From Erodium maritimum (lineage: Eukaryota > Streptophyta > Magnoliopsida > Geraniales > Geraniaceae), in NCBI GenBank assembly GCA_963921825.1, contig OY997594.1, positions 67,379,675 to 67,443,674 on the forward strand: a stretch of 64,000 bases of DNA, in the 5' to 3' direction. Position 1 is the first letter of the stretch. Each line of letters opens with the position of its first letter. A model generated the notes under the pieces. It searched no databases, was not told the DNA's origin, and saw nothing but the letters and a program-made list of their open reading frames with translations. This document shows, piece by piece, positions 1-9,800 of this stretch. The translations under genes and the position numbers were made by a program.

Positions 1-1665
1 GAGAACTTGGACTTCGCCCAAGAAGACCGGAGTTAGGCCCGGACGTCAGCAGCTAGGAGACGTAGTTGTTGGTTCTTCTTGAGGTAGGGAAAAGTACTAA
101 ATTCATATATTAATTTAAAAGTATGCCTGTAAGATAATGATAACCGGAAAGGTCTAGTATGCATATAGGACGTGTTTCACTAGAATAACCGCTGTTAAAT
201 CACATAAATAACAGGACGAGTCTAGTATGCACATAGGATGAGATTCACTAGTTTAACTCGCTTTCAATACTTGGGAAATTGTCGTGCTGGTAGAATGGCC
301 GTGATGAGCCTTAGGATTTGTCTGTGATTGCCTCACATGCCTTGCTTGCTTAGCCTTTAGGTTAAGATGAAAGTCTAACTAAACTAGATAAATTGAATGC
401 TTGAATGTTAGACTGAATGAATGCTTGAATGATTAACTGAATGAATGCTTGAATGATTGATTGAACGAATGCTTGAGTGTAAATTGATTGTGCCAAATGG
501 TATGATCGGGTGAGTGATAGACCGATGGAACGTGGTTGGTAAGTATGCCGGTAAGTGTGATTGTTGGTATGAATTCCTTGTGACGTGTTGTGTGAGCTTA
601 GACGAGGCTGTGGTTGTTATATTGTGTTCAATATTCCATTGTGTGGCGTTATTTGTGTACCCCGAGGTGTGTTTCCGGGAAGATACCTAGGTCGATGTGC
701 GTTTCCGGTACGGTATATGGTTGTGTACCCCGAGGTGTGTTTCCGGGAAGACATCTAGGCCGATGTGCGTTTCCGGTATGATGCACGTGGTTGACCCCGA
801 TGTGCGTTTCCGGGAAGATGTCTAGGCCGATGTGCGTTTCCGGTATGACATGTTATTGTTCACCCTGCGGGGATGGTTATTTGTTGCTTCACCCCGGGTG
901 TATGCGTCCTGCGGGAGCATTCCCAGGAGGTTATCCTGTTTCGCCCCGATGACCTATGGTACTTTGGGGACATTTCCTGGAATCCCGATGATATGTGTCC
1001 CTTAAGAGATGTTTCCGGTAGCCCGGATGTATATGTCTCCTCTGTACCGGGGGGAAATCCGACATGACACAAGGACTATTGTGGATCGGAGTATTGTGGT
1101 TTAAGCTATTGGCGTGATATTTAAATACTCTCGTTTTAGTAGTTTTATCAAAGATTACATCGCCTTTCCTTAATCTTCTTGAAGTACTGTTCTCCCTTAA
1201 GTGTTGAATATTATTATTGTTCTCTTTACCTTCGCATCTTGTTGGTTAATGGTGTTATCTGTACATTGTGAATAATTGTGTTAATTCAGTTTTATTACCA
1301 AATTGGATGTCGCTTTTGTTTATTATTTTCCCTACTGAGCGTAAGCTCACCCCTGGTGTTTTATTTACTGTTTGTACAGGCTTGCTTGGTGAGTAGTGGA
1401 CTCGAGACTTGGGAGCTTCTGGAGAGTCCGGGTGTTATTGTTGTTAGAGACATTTTTTTATCTTGTTTTGGACCTTACGTTTATTTTGTTATACTCTGAG
1501 CTTGACTCGTAACATTGGTTTGGAAGTTATTTTATCAAGTTATTTGATCAGAACCAATTCTGGTTTCATTTTTAAAATGTTTTAAGTTTACTTTTATCGT
1601 TATTATTTAATTGTATCTTTAATTCACGTCTCGAGTCTGGTCAAAACCGAATTTGGGGCGTGACA
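1..1665 (+). mobile_element. 3' part of a long LTR (gypsy-like), cut by the window start
   Basis: The right end reads ...GGGGCGTGACA at 1665, identical in type to the ends at 29412, 45725 and (reverse strand) 34206. The body aligns with 38800-39860: a GAGGTAGGGAAA block at 81-92, a repeated 'tagtatgcatatagga' segment at 155-235, a minisatellite at 655-1060, a TGAGC-GTAA-GCTCA hairpin at 1336-1349 and a polypyrimidine-ACAG at 1379. There is no coding sequence. The reverse-strand primer site beside the copy at 34206 shows that this kind of end is the inner end of an LTR, which gives the orientation. No primer site follows 1665, so this is a solo or truncated LTR. The other end lies outside the window. 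Confidence 0.75.
655..1060 (+). repeat. minisatellite inside the LTR
   Basis: Degenerate tandem units of about 55-60 bp alternate 'ccccgatgtgcgtttccgg' and 'gaagatnnctaggccgatg'. Related arrays sit at the same relative place in the copies at 28550-28870, 34735-35115 (reverse) and 39400-39860. Open frames across it (for example 860-1072) follow the repeat and are not credible genes. Confidence 0.8.
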
Positions 1666-1994
1666 GTTTATTTGAAATGCTGGTAAGAAGATCTCCTCAG
1701 TTTGTATTTATGATGAAAAATAGAGCACTTTTACGGGTTTAAGAGAACTGAATCCGTTATGATACACCCAAACAATATTCTAGAGCTCAGATATTTTGTT
1801 CCAGCACATTACTTTTTTACTAGTAGTAATGTATTGCCTCAGTTTACTCCCTTGGAAGAAAAGTGTTCCTGAAACAATTATTAAAATATTCAAATAGTAT
1901 ACTAGTATTGACTTGGCTCAAGGGCCACATGACTATTAAATATAAATAATTTAACAGACTTGACAACAGCAACGGACACCAACATTAATTTTAT

Positions 1995-2230
1995 GTTGGA
2001 AACATATTTTTTCCTAACCTTCTTCAACCTCCGGTTATCACTTTCTAGTTCAAAAAATTTCTTTTTTACAATTATTTTTTCGCAGTTAGGAACTGTAAAA
2101 AAGAATACTACATTTGGGTTAGAAATTGTAAAAAAGAATTTTTTTGATCTAGAAAAATGATAATTGAAGGTTGCATAAGTTAGGATCTGATAAGCAAAGG
2201 TTCAAAAAGGTTGGGAATGAGTGTTATCCC
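1995..2230. mobile_element. possible MITE in copy 1 of the duplication
   Basis: This segment is missing from the paralogous position in copy 2. It is flanked by TTTTAT on both sides (1989-1994 and 2231-2236). It carries an imperfect inverted repeat of about 30 bp: 2011-2040 pairs with 2188-2217 (TTCC-AACCTT...AACC...TTATCA). It is AT-rich and non-coding. A deletion in copy 2 is the alternative to an insertion in copy 1. Confidence 0.5.
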
Positions 2231-2727
2231 TTTTATATTCATCCATTTGGTAGATATATTTTCATCATATCATCGATCATCGAAACATTCCAGATATAAC
2301 AAACAATAGTGATTAAAATTATACTTGTTTTCAGTATATCGATGAATTATTGCTTTGTTAAATAATATTTTTGTTACATAATATTTTTATTAATTTACTT
2401 TATAACATAAATTAGTTGTCCTATATATATTACAAAAGTAGTTATAAGAGTTATTAAGCCGGGGAGGTTGCAAACCTGTTATCTCTCGCCCCAAAAGCAA
2501 AACCACGACTATGATTTTGTTTATTTGAAATACTGGTAAGAGGATATCCTTAATTTGTATTTATGATGAAAAGTAGAGTATTTTTACGGGTTTAAGAGAA
2601 CTAAATCTGTTACAATGCACCCAAACAATATTCTGGAGCTCAGAACTTTTGGTCCAACACTATACTTTTTTATTAGTAGTAATGTATTGCCTCAGTTTAC
2701 TCCCTTCAAAGAAAAGTGTTTCTAAAA

Positions 2728-3792
2728 AAACCTAGGAGCTGCGCTTCTCTCTACGCAGCCTCCTCCCCCCTCCCCCCTTTCCGCCATTAAAGCCCTTGAT
2801 TCCAAGCTCTCGGATTACCCTTGATGGGTGCAACACTACCCATGATTGGGTTCAACAGTACCATTGCTAGGGTTTTCTTTCAACATCCTCTTTTTCATCC
2901 GTCTTCGTTGCCCACCTTCGCTGGTCGCTGCCGCTCGTTCAGCCCGTCCCACGACCTCTTCCTCGTCTCGCGCTACCGACCATGCGTCGCCAGATCGGTC
3001 ATGTCTACCGCACACCGTCGAAGCGTTCGGTTTTGCATCTCGCCGCCAGCGTTGGTTTCTCCCCCCTCGCAACCACCCTCGCTCCGTTTTCCTCGTCTGC
3101 ACCAGTTCCATGGAGTCCGTTCACCTGAACTGTCCCGCCGGTACACAGCCATCCCCGTCGAGATTTCTCCCCGACATCACCTCCTCGTCGCTGCCTGCCG
3201 TCAGATCCATCATTCCATCGTCTGAGACTCGGGTCTCGCCGGCAGCGAATCCTCGTCTTGGAAGGACAAGTCGGGATCGGTCGAAGAGGAGGCTATCGTC
3301 CTCTATGAGCCCCAGTCGCTGACGCTCTTGTACCGGTCTTATGCTGAAGCCAGTACAGAGGAGGACCAGATGAAGAAGGCGGAGGTTGAGCAAACTCCTT
3401 TGAAGGAATGAACCGACCCGGCAAGGGTGGGTTTTGTCGCCGCTGGCCTATACCTACAGACCCGGGACAGCCAGTGCTGGGAGGTCTCGGGCAGCCTGCA
3501 TCAACAGTTCAATATTATTGTTTGCTTTACATTTATTATGTTTATCGTTGGAACAATTTATTTTCCGTTTTGGGTAGGACTTTTTACTTTATGTCTCGTT
3601 GTTTTGAGACGTTGGTAAGGGGATGTTCTAAGTTTTTGTCTACGATGTCAAGTAGGCTATCTTTATGGGTCCATGAGCTTTGGGCTTGCTACGGTCGACC
3701 CGGACAAATATCGGAAACCCTGGGCGGTTACTCCTTACCTTGGTTTGGTTACTTATTTGAAGTAATGCACTTCCCCCGTTACCCGTTAAAAA
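2728..3792 (+). mobile_element. short LINE-like retroelement with target duplication
   Basis: Flanked by AAAAGTGTTTC at 2712-2722 and 3793-3803, with the paralog at about 1858 showing the unoccupied site. It ends in an A-run at 3788-3792. The 3' half matches the element at 4155-5815 block by block: 'tatacctacagacccggg' at 3449, 'gggtccatgagc' at 3666 and 'ggtcgacccggacaaa' at 3693. The GC-rich 5' half (2750-3400) has several overlapping open frames of 134-158 codons but none keeps a conserved domain. No reverse transcriptase is present, so it must be mobilised in trans. Confidence 0.8.
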
Positions 3793-4140
3793 AAAAGTGT
3801 TTCGGAAATAATTATTAAAATATACTAATAGTATATTAGTATTGACTTGGCTCAAGGGTCACATGACTATTAGATGTAAATAATTTAATAGACTTCACAA
3901 CAGCAACGGACACCAATACTAATTTTATATTCATCCATCTCATCATATCATCGATCATTGAAATTTGAAACATTCCGGATAATAACAAACAATAGTGATA
4001 AAAATTATACTTGTTTTCAGTATATCGATGAATTATTGTTTCGTTAAATGATATTTTTGTTACATAATATTTTTATTAATTTACTTTATAACATAAATTA
4101 GTTGTGAGACAGTCACCTAATCCTATATATTACAAAAGTA

Positions 4141-5829
4141 GTTATGCGTAAGAGGCCAATTTCACAAAATATCCAACCTCTTGAGGTTCTCTCCTAATCC
4201 TATTGGGTTCATCGTCGCCGCTCTTCTCCACCACCTCCGACCACCAGCCTCCAGCCATTCCACCGCCTCGTTCATACTCCTCAAAACTCCGGTCAGATTC
4301 ATCAGCCGAGCACGAACGTCGCCGCCGTGTTTCGCTCTCGTCCGGCTTCGTCTGGACCTCCATCGCCGCCACAGACCCCCTCGCCTCCAACAACTTCCAC
4401 TTCCGATGAGACGATGTCGGATCTGCCTCCCCCCCATCTCCACGAGTCGGAAATGGTCGGTTCCGACCAGATCCCCTCACATGCAGAGATCCGTCGGGAT
4501 CTCGGGGCCTCCGCCCAGCACCAGGCGCGCCGCGACGTTGTTCTCCCGCTGCTGCCCGGCCCGGCCGTTGTCCCCCCTCGGCATCCACCGCACACGACAT
4601 ATCTGAAAGACAAGCCGGGCTTGCCCTCGACAGATCTCTTGGACAGGTCGGGCTTGTCTTCGCCCACCGAGACGTCTCTGGTCGCCGGCGACGCTTCTGT
4701 ACCACCAGAGTTCTGCCCGTCTTACACTGGCCTCTCGTCAACACCAAGGAAGGTTTACCGGGACTTGGTGACCCTTCCCCGGCCGATACAGTCCCCGGCG
4801 AGTACCTATCATCCTCCTTCGGCCGGAAGGGGACAGTATGCTAGCTCTAGCTGCCCGAGGGTTGGCGAGTCGTTGGGGCCGCCTCCGGCGGTTCAGGAAA
4901 GCTGCATCCCCCCGGCCCCGGACCTGAGCGACCTAACTCTGAACTCTAAGGTCCGTTCGAGAGAGATTACCATGGGCGCTGAGTCGTCCAATGCAGGAAC
5001 TCCGAAGCCTGACTTTCTGGCTAAGGTTAACCAAGATGGGTTCACCACTACCTTGCAGGGGGATGGCTATGGAGCACCCAACCCGCCACCCAGGCCCACA
5101 AAGCCTGACTTCTTGGCTAACATCCATCATGCTGCCGGGTCTGTGATCCGAGCTCCTCCCGGACTCAATGCAATTATGAGGAATGAAGAGGAGAGAGATC
5201 CACGGGGCTACCCGGCGGACTCTCAGGGGAGCAGAGGTAAAGGAGGACCCAGCAAGGGAGAAGGAAACATGACCACCCGAAGACCGGAAGCGGGTCGCTG
5301 TACTCCCGTCCACCGGAGACAAAGAAGCGGAGGGGTGACCCGACTGATCAGCCACAGCCTTGGTATCAACCCTGTGTGGTGGAGGCAACAGCTGTTGGAG
5401 CGGAGGTCCAGAGGCCTCCGATGGAGGAATGATCAGCTCCAATAGGGGTGGGTGGAGTCGGCCCCAGACTATACCTACAGACCCGGGACAGCCACTACTG
5501 GGAGGTTCCGGGCAGCCTGCATCATCAGCACCATTTATCTTTATTTCTTGCTATTACTGTTCTTGTTGTTGGGACTTTTTATTTTCTGTCTGTTTTGGAA
5601 CTTGGTTTATTTTCCCCCGTTACTTTGAAACGACGGTAGGGAGTTGTCTTGAGTAATTGCCCACGAATTTGTGTGGGCTAAAATTATGGGTCCATGAGCG
5701 TCGGGCTTGCTACGGTCGGCCCGGACAAACATCTGGAACCCGAGGTGGTCACGCCTCATCTTGTTTGATTGCTTTTTGGCATTAATGAAATCTCCGGTTA
5801 CCCGTTTCAAAAAAAGTTATGCGTAAGAG
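4141..5829 (+). mobile_element. non-autonomous LINE-like retroelement with perfect 14-bp target duplication
   Basis: The insertion occupies 4155-5815 and is flanked by GTTATGCGTAAGAG at 4141-4154 and 5816-5829, a perfect 14-bp repeat. The 3' end is 'gtttcaaaaaaa'. Together these are the hallmarks of target-primed reverse transcription on the + strand. It belongs to the same family as 2728-3792 and the tail at 21345-21708. It carries one proline-rich ORF and no endonuclease or reverse transcriptase. The perfect target duplication and long open frame suggest a fairly recent insertion. Confidence 0.9.
4414..5445 (+). CDS. proline-rich ORF1-like protein of a non-autonomous LINE
   Basis: An open frame runs from about 4327 to the stop at 5443-5445. 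The first ATG is at 4414 and gives about 343 residues. The product is rich in Pro, Ser and Arg, with repeated segments around 'KPDFLA' (near residues 205 and 243), which suggests an internal duplication of a short motif. I see no RNA-binding zinc knuckle, RRM, endonuclease or reverse transcriptase, and no signal peptide. Context makes it the ORF1 of the retroelement flanked by the 14-bp duplication, possibly a nucleic-acid-binding or packaging protein, but this is inference. Antisense open frames (4142-4747, 4933-5442) are shadows of the GC-rich composition. It could also be a fortuitous frame in a high-GC leader. Confidence 0.5.
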   Translation: MSDLPPPHLHESEMVGSDQIPSHAEIRRDLGASAQHQARRDVVLPLLPGPAVVPPRHPPHTTYLKDKPGLPSTDLLDRSGLSSPTETSLVAGDASVPPEFCPSYTGLSSTPRKVYRDLVTLPRPIQSPASTYHPPSAGRGQYASSSCPRVGESLGPPPAVQESCIPPAPDLSDLTLNSKVRSREITMGAESSNAGTPKPDFLAKVNQDGFTTTLQGDGYGAPNPPPRPTKPDFLANIHHAAGSVIRAPPGLNAIMRNEEERDPRGYPADSQGSRGKGGPSKGEGNMTTRRPEAGRCTPVHRRQRSGGVTRLISHSLGINPVWWRQQLLERRSRGLRWRNDQLQ

Positions 5830-5892
5830 TGATTATGTTGGGGAGGTTGCAAACCTGTTCTCTCTCTCCCAAAAGCAAAGACATGATTTGGT

Positions 5893-6788
5893 CATGGTCT
5901 ATGTCATAGTTTTGCTCTTCCCTTCCACGCATACTCTCTCATGCACCTTCTCTTTAGATCTTGTAAATGTTTACTATGTTAGGGTTCCTCTCGAACCGTC
6001 TCTAGGCACCGCGATGTTGGCTCCCTCCTGCCACCAACGGAGCATCTCCCGATCTTATTAGTGCCCCCTCTACAACTCTGGTGGTTGGCGTCTGACTCAC
6101 CTCGGCATCAAACCATAACGCCGTGTCTATTTCCGTCGGGGTCTCTGAAGTCGTCGCAGTCACCGCCTCGAAAGTCGCCCCCGCCATCCCTGCCATCGCC
6201 ACAGGCCTATCCTCCTCCTTGGCCTCCACCACTGCCTTTGAATCCGCCGTGGTCTCTGAAGTTACTACAGCCGCCGCCTCGAAAGTCCCCGCCGCCATCC
6301 CTACACCGCCACGCCTTCCTCCCTAGCCTCCACCACCGCACCCTCTACCCTCAGCCTTCAAGGACGATTGCTGGAAGGGATCCCTGAGTCAAGTCATTCC
6401 TTCCTTCAGTAATGATGATCATAGGTTCAGTTTTACGGGTGAAGAAAAGCGTCACCCTTGGGTGACCCAGCAGTATCCAGGCCCTACCTTGAGCAGTGTG
6501 GATCTGTACTTTTTAATTTATGTTTTACTGATGCAATCCTGGCCTATGGATTGGGCTGGGACTTCCAGTATCATCTTCTCACCCCCACCTCTCCTTCATG
6601 CCTTTATGGCGGTCTTCGAGGCATCCCGACATCGGATTTCAAAACCGTCAGTGGGGGTTTATGGATAAAAAGAACGATGAACTTTATGTTCAATGTATGT
6701 TCTTTTCTAGTGGTCAGGGAGCATGTTCCATAATGCACATCCCTGTTCTGATCTAATATCAATAAAATTTTCACTTTAGTAAAAAAAA
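5893..6788 (+). mobile_element. internally deleted LINE fragment
   Basis: The 5' segment (about 5970-6370) matches the reverse complement of 9400-9740 (the 'agggttcctctcgaa..' and 'tgccaccaacggagc' blocks), an ORF1 leader rich in Ala/Pro/Ser codons. The 3' segment runs to 'atcaataaaattttcacttt' and an A-run at 6781-6787. No endonuclease or reverse transcriptase lies between the two, so the element is a deletion derivative. Confidence 0.6.
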
Positions 6789-6809
6789 CTCATATATATT
6801 ACAAGTATA

Positions 6810-8765
6810 ATTTTTTTTTTTCTTTATATATACGTGTTTTGCCTTATATGAGTAAAAGATGGAGAATTTTAGCAAATTAAAAGAGTCCGTACAAATAAAG
6901 AGTCTTTGTAGGACTCAGCACACATAACTCTAAAACAAAATAACCGTCATAAATAAAGTAATTTTCATAAATGGTATTGAAATCGCCATGTATGCAGAAA
7001 GGAATGGTGGGGGTTGGAAAATGAAACTGAAAGTCATGTTCAAGGTAGTGCCTAAACGCTGCATATGGGATGCAAAACGACCGAACTTGAACTCATCAGT
7101 TGTACGAGGCATGACTTTCACTAGGGGCCTCTTTTGAAGCAAGTCCCTGAAGCTAGAGGGGCCTAACATCCCTCCTGTCGAGGATGCTTGCCAACCCTCA
7201 CCTGATCATCGCAGGGTTCTCTAGCTGACCCCCTCTTCACGCCTCCACCTGGGAAGAAACCTGAAACTTCGGTTTCCTTGCCACCAGAGAGCTTACCGAA
7301 CACCAAGTTTTTCCAACATGGATCAACCCTGTAGGCTGACACACTACTTGACGTCCTGTACCGTTAAGCACAATGCTCAAGGATACTATCGGGCCCCTAC
7401 CTCGAGGCAAGGCGCCCTTAGGTACATTGCTCGGGGATACGGACTCGAAACCTAGTGGGACATCCCGAGACCCCTTATCCTCACAATCAATCGTGTATTT
7501 CTTGGCGTTCTGATCCTTCTGATACTCTAGGACGGATGAGTCAAAGCGCAGGGTACCGCTCATCTCTAGGTCGCACTCATGAACCCCTTGTCCGATCATC
7601 CCATAGTTGAAACAAAATAAAGGGAGCTTTGTGGCGACGAAGTGGACGCTCCACGAGATTCAAGAACTGCACCTTCACCGTCCCTCCTTAGAAAAGACCC
7701 CATTGGTCGCACGAGACATCCACACAGATCTCAAAATGCCGAGCCAATCGTCTCCTCAGTCGTTCGGGTTCGTACCAATGGAGGGAGGCCATGGGCAAGA
7801 ACCTAGAGCTGCAATCGATCCAAACAAGGGAGCTTTCTGGCCATCGGGTCCATGTTTCTAAGCAGAAGAGGATGTCCATCGAAGCATCGGGGCTCATTAC
7901 CCCGGACCCATGCCCGAGCCTTCGTCAACACGAAGTAGAAACTGAAAACCCCTGCACCTATGTCCTTGATCACCAGACCCTCCGCAGATCGTCCCCTGGC
8001 ATTGGTGATGATACAGAGTAGGAGGTTCTTCCGGGGAGATTTCGGAGCCCAAATCTTTCCCACCAAGAGAAATTGCTGGCGCGCGATCACCGACGGATCA
8101 ATCGGAGAATACGGGACCATAACCTCCACCTCCTCCTCGAGAGAGAGAACAAGAAGAGATGTCATCCTGGAGGTTGGCCATGTTGGATGCGAGGAAATCA
8201 AGAGGCACCGGAGCCACCAGAACAAGGGTGTCCTCTCACGGCTTTAACATCATTCGACGATGAACCATACCCGCAGGATTGGCAAGTATGGATGGAATCA
8301 CAAGAATCCGAGCCACATTAGGTATCGAGACCCCATCAATCAGTGCCTCCAACTCCGCTCTCCCTATGTCGGCAACAGGTGCCTTCCCTCGAATATGTAC
8401 CCGACGTAGTAGAGACGAAGGGTCGTCTCCTGAAGGAGGAATGACACCTAGTGATGGATAGGTTGCAGCTGAAGAGACAACTTTGTTTTTCATCGGGCGG
8501 CCTCTCTGTGGATTCAAAGGTGGCGTGGTGAACCCCAGGGAGGAGAAAGGCCGATTAGGGTTTGCTTCGAATTCCTCTAATGTTGAGCCTTTAAAGGAGA
8601 CTCAACTACAGAGGAGGGACGAGGGGGTGGGATGACATAGAACTGCATGGCGGCAGGCGGTGACGGATAAAGACCGACACGGCGCGCAGTGGTGTCGGCG
8701 ACAGTGGTAGGAGTAGGGAGATCTACAGATATGGTTAGGGTTTCCTTAGAAAAGGCACTCGACAT
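6810..8765 (-). pseudogene. LINE ORF1 pseudogene (DUF4283-like domain plus zinc knuckle)
   Basis: Reading the reverse strand from 8765: an N-terminal Ser/Thr/Pro-rich stretch, then a DUF4283-like segment at about 8120-7880 ('RQQFLLVGKIW', 'GLVIKDIGAGVFSFYF', 'GHPLLL'), then a degraded CCHC knuckle near 7610-7570 ('CFNYGMIGQGVHEC'; the second Cys is Tyr), then a variable C-terminal region to about 7237. Frames change repeatedly and stops interrupt it. This domain order is typical of ORF1 of plant L1-type LINEs, whose product coats the element RNA. The element ends in a T-run on the + strand (6810-6821), the complement of a poly-A tail. ORF2 is absent. Confidence 0.65.
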
Positions 8766-9100
8766 AATGTGGGAGAGAAATTATGACATATGTGTTTTTC
8801 CTTTGTAACACGTATATATATATTTTTCAATTTAGAACCCTAGTACATATATTTTGTGGGTTAAATATTAAAATTTACTCTTAAGTATTGGTCATGAGCA
8901 CTACACTACCCTTAGTTTCAAAATCACAAATGCGATACCTAAACTATTAGTCATGTGATTTCGTTAGTAAAAATTAACAATAACACATTAAATGACAATT
9001 TTTCCCTTCTAAATTTGGACTAATTAATCTATATGAGTTAAAAGACTAGTTTACCCCTTTTTATTATTAATTCTTTAATAATTCATTGATGATTTAATTT
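8766..9100. other. AT-rich spacer, no gene seen
   Basis: The sequence contains a TA run at 8813-8821 and long A/T stretches. No open frame, terminal inverted repeat or target duplication could be defined. Confidence 0.5.
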
Positions 9101-9800
9101 TTTTTGACGAAAAGGTACTCATATGTTATTAATTTTAAAAGAGTCATTACATGGTATCGAGCTCCAGAGATCTTTCTACACATAAGTTTGAGACAAGTGA
9201 ACCGACACATGCCGTGTTTGATGAGCCATAAAGGCTAACTGAAATAAAACCTAAACTATGAAGAAACCAATGATTGCTGCTCAAGGTATTGCCTAGCTGC
9301 TGCGTACTCTATAGAGTGCGATAAAACCTGTTGTCATCAGTTTCTAAGGGAGTCATTGACCCTACAAAGACGAAATTAGAAAAAAAATAAAAAAGACCCA
9401 CTCGATTAGCGAGCTCCATAATCGAGAGTGGGGTCGAGGAGGACGCGGTGGTGGAGGCTAGGGAGTAGGACACGTCGGTGATGGCTTTAGGGACGACAGC
9501 GGTGGCATCAAAGACGACGGATGCAACTTTAGAGATGGTGGTTGCGGCTTCAAAGACGGCGGCTGCGGCGTTAGAAACACCGACGAGATCACGGGGATCC
9601 AAGGCGGTGAGTTCTATTGACGCAGAGGTAAGCCATACGACAACCATAGAAATTGCATAGGAGGGATCGAACAAGATCGGGAGACGCTTCGTTGGTGGCG
9701 GGAAGGAGCCAGTGTCCCGGTGGCTAGAGGCGATTCGAAAGGAACCCTAACAAGAAAAAAACTCGCTGAGCTCTCTCTGCCGCAGCCCCCAACCTCCATG
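9101..9800 (-). mobile_element. LINE 5' leader joined to its 3' tail (deletion derivative)
   Basis: On the reverse strand it begins near 9800, runs through the same leader as 5970-6370 (Ala/Ser/Thr-rich frame 9674-9309, 'LASTTASSSTP..IMELANR') and ends at a T-run at 9101-9108 on the + strand. No ORF2 is present. It lies head to head with the + strand LINE that starts near 9800. Confidence 0.55.

Larger units (their letters stand above)
1666..5892. repeat. tandem duplication, about 0.85-kb unit; second copy split by two insertions
   Basis: Copy 1 is 1666-2518. Copy 2 is 2519-2727, 3793-4154 and 5830-5892. Shared landmarks: 'gtttatttgaaat..ctggtaag' (1666, 2519), 'ttgacttggctcaaggg' (1911, 3842), 'cttgttttcagtatatcgatg' region (2328, 4010) and 'ggggaggttgcaaacctg' (2461, 5842). 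Copy 1 serves as an empty site for both LINE-like insertions in copy 2. Copy 1 carries about 240 bp (1995-2230) that copy 2 lacks. The first 200 bp of each unit resemble an old LINE 3' tail. Nothing in the unit looks like a gene. Confidence 0.85.

Noticed and set aside
2821-3322. Gene encoding a 134-158-residue Arg/Ser/Pro-rich protein
   Set aside because: Three overlapping frames of similar quality lie in the GC-rich leader of a LINE-like insertion; none could be preferred.
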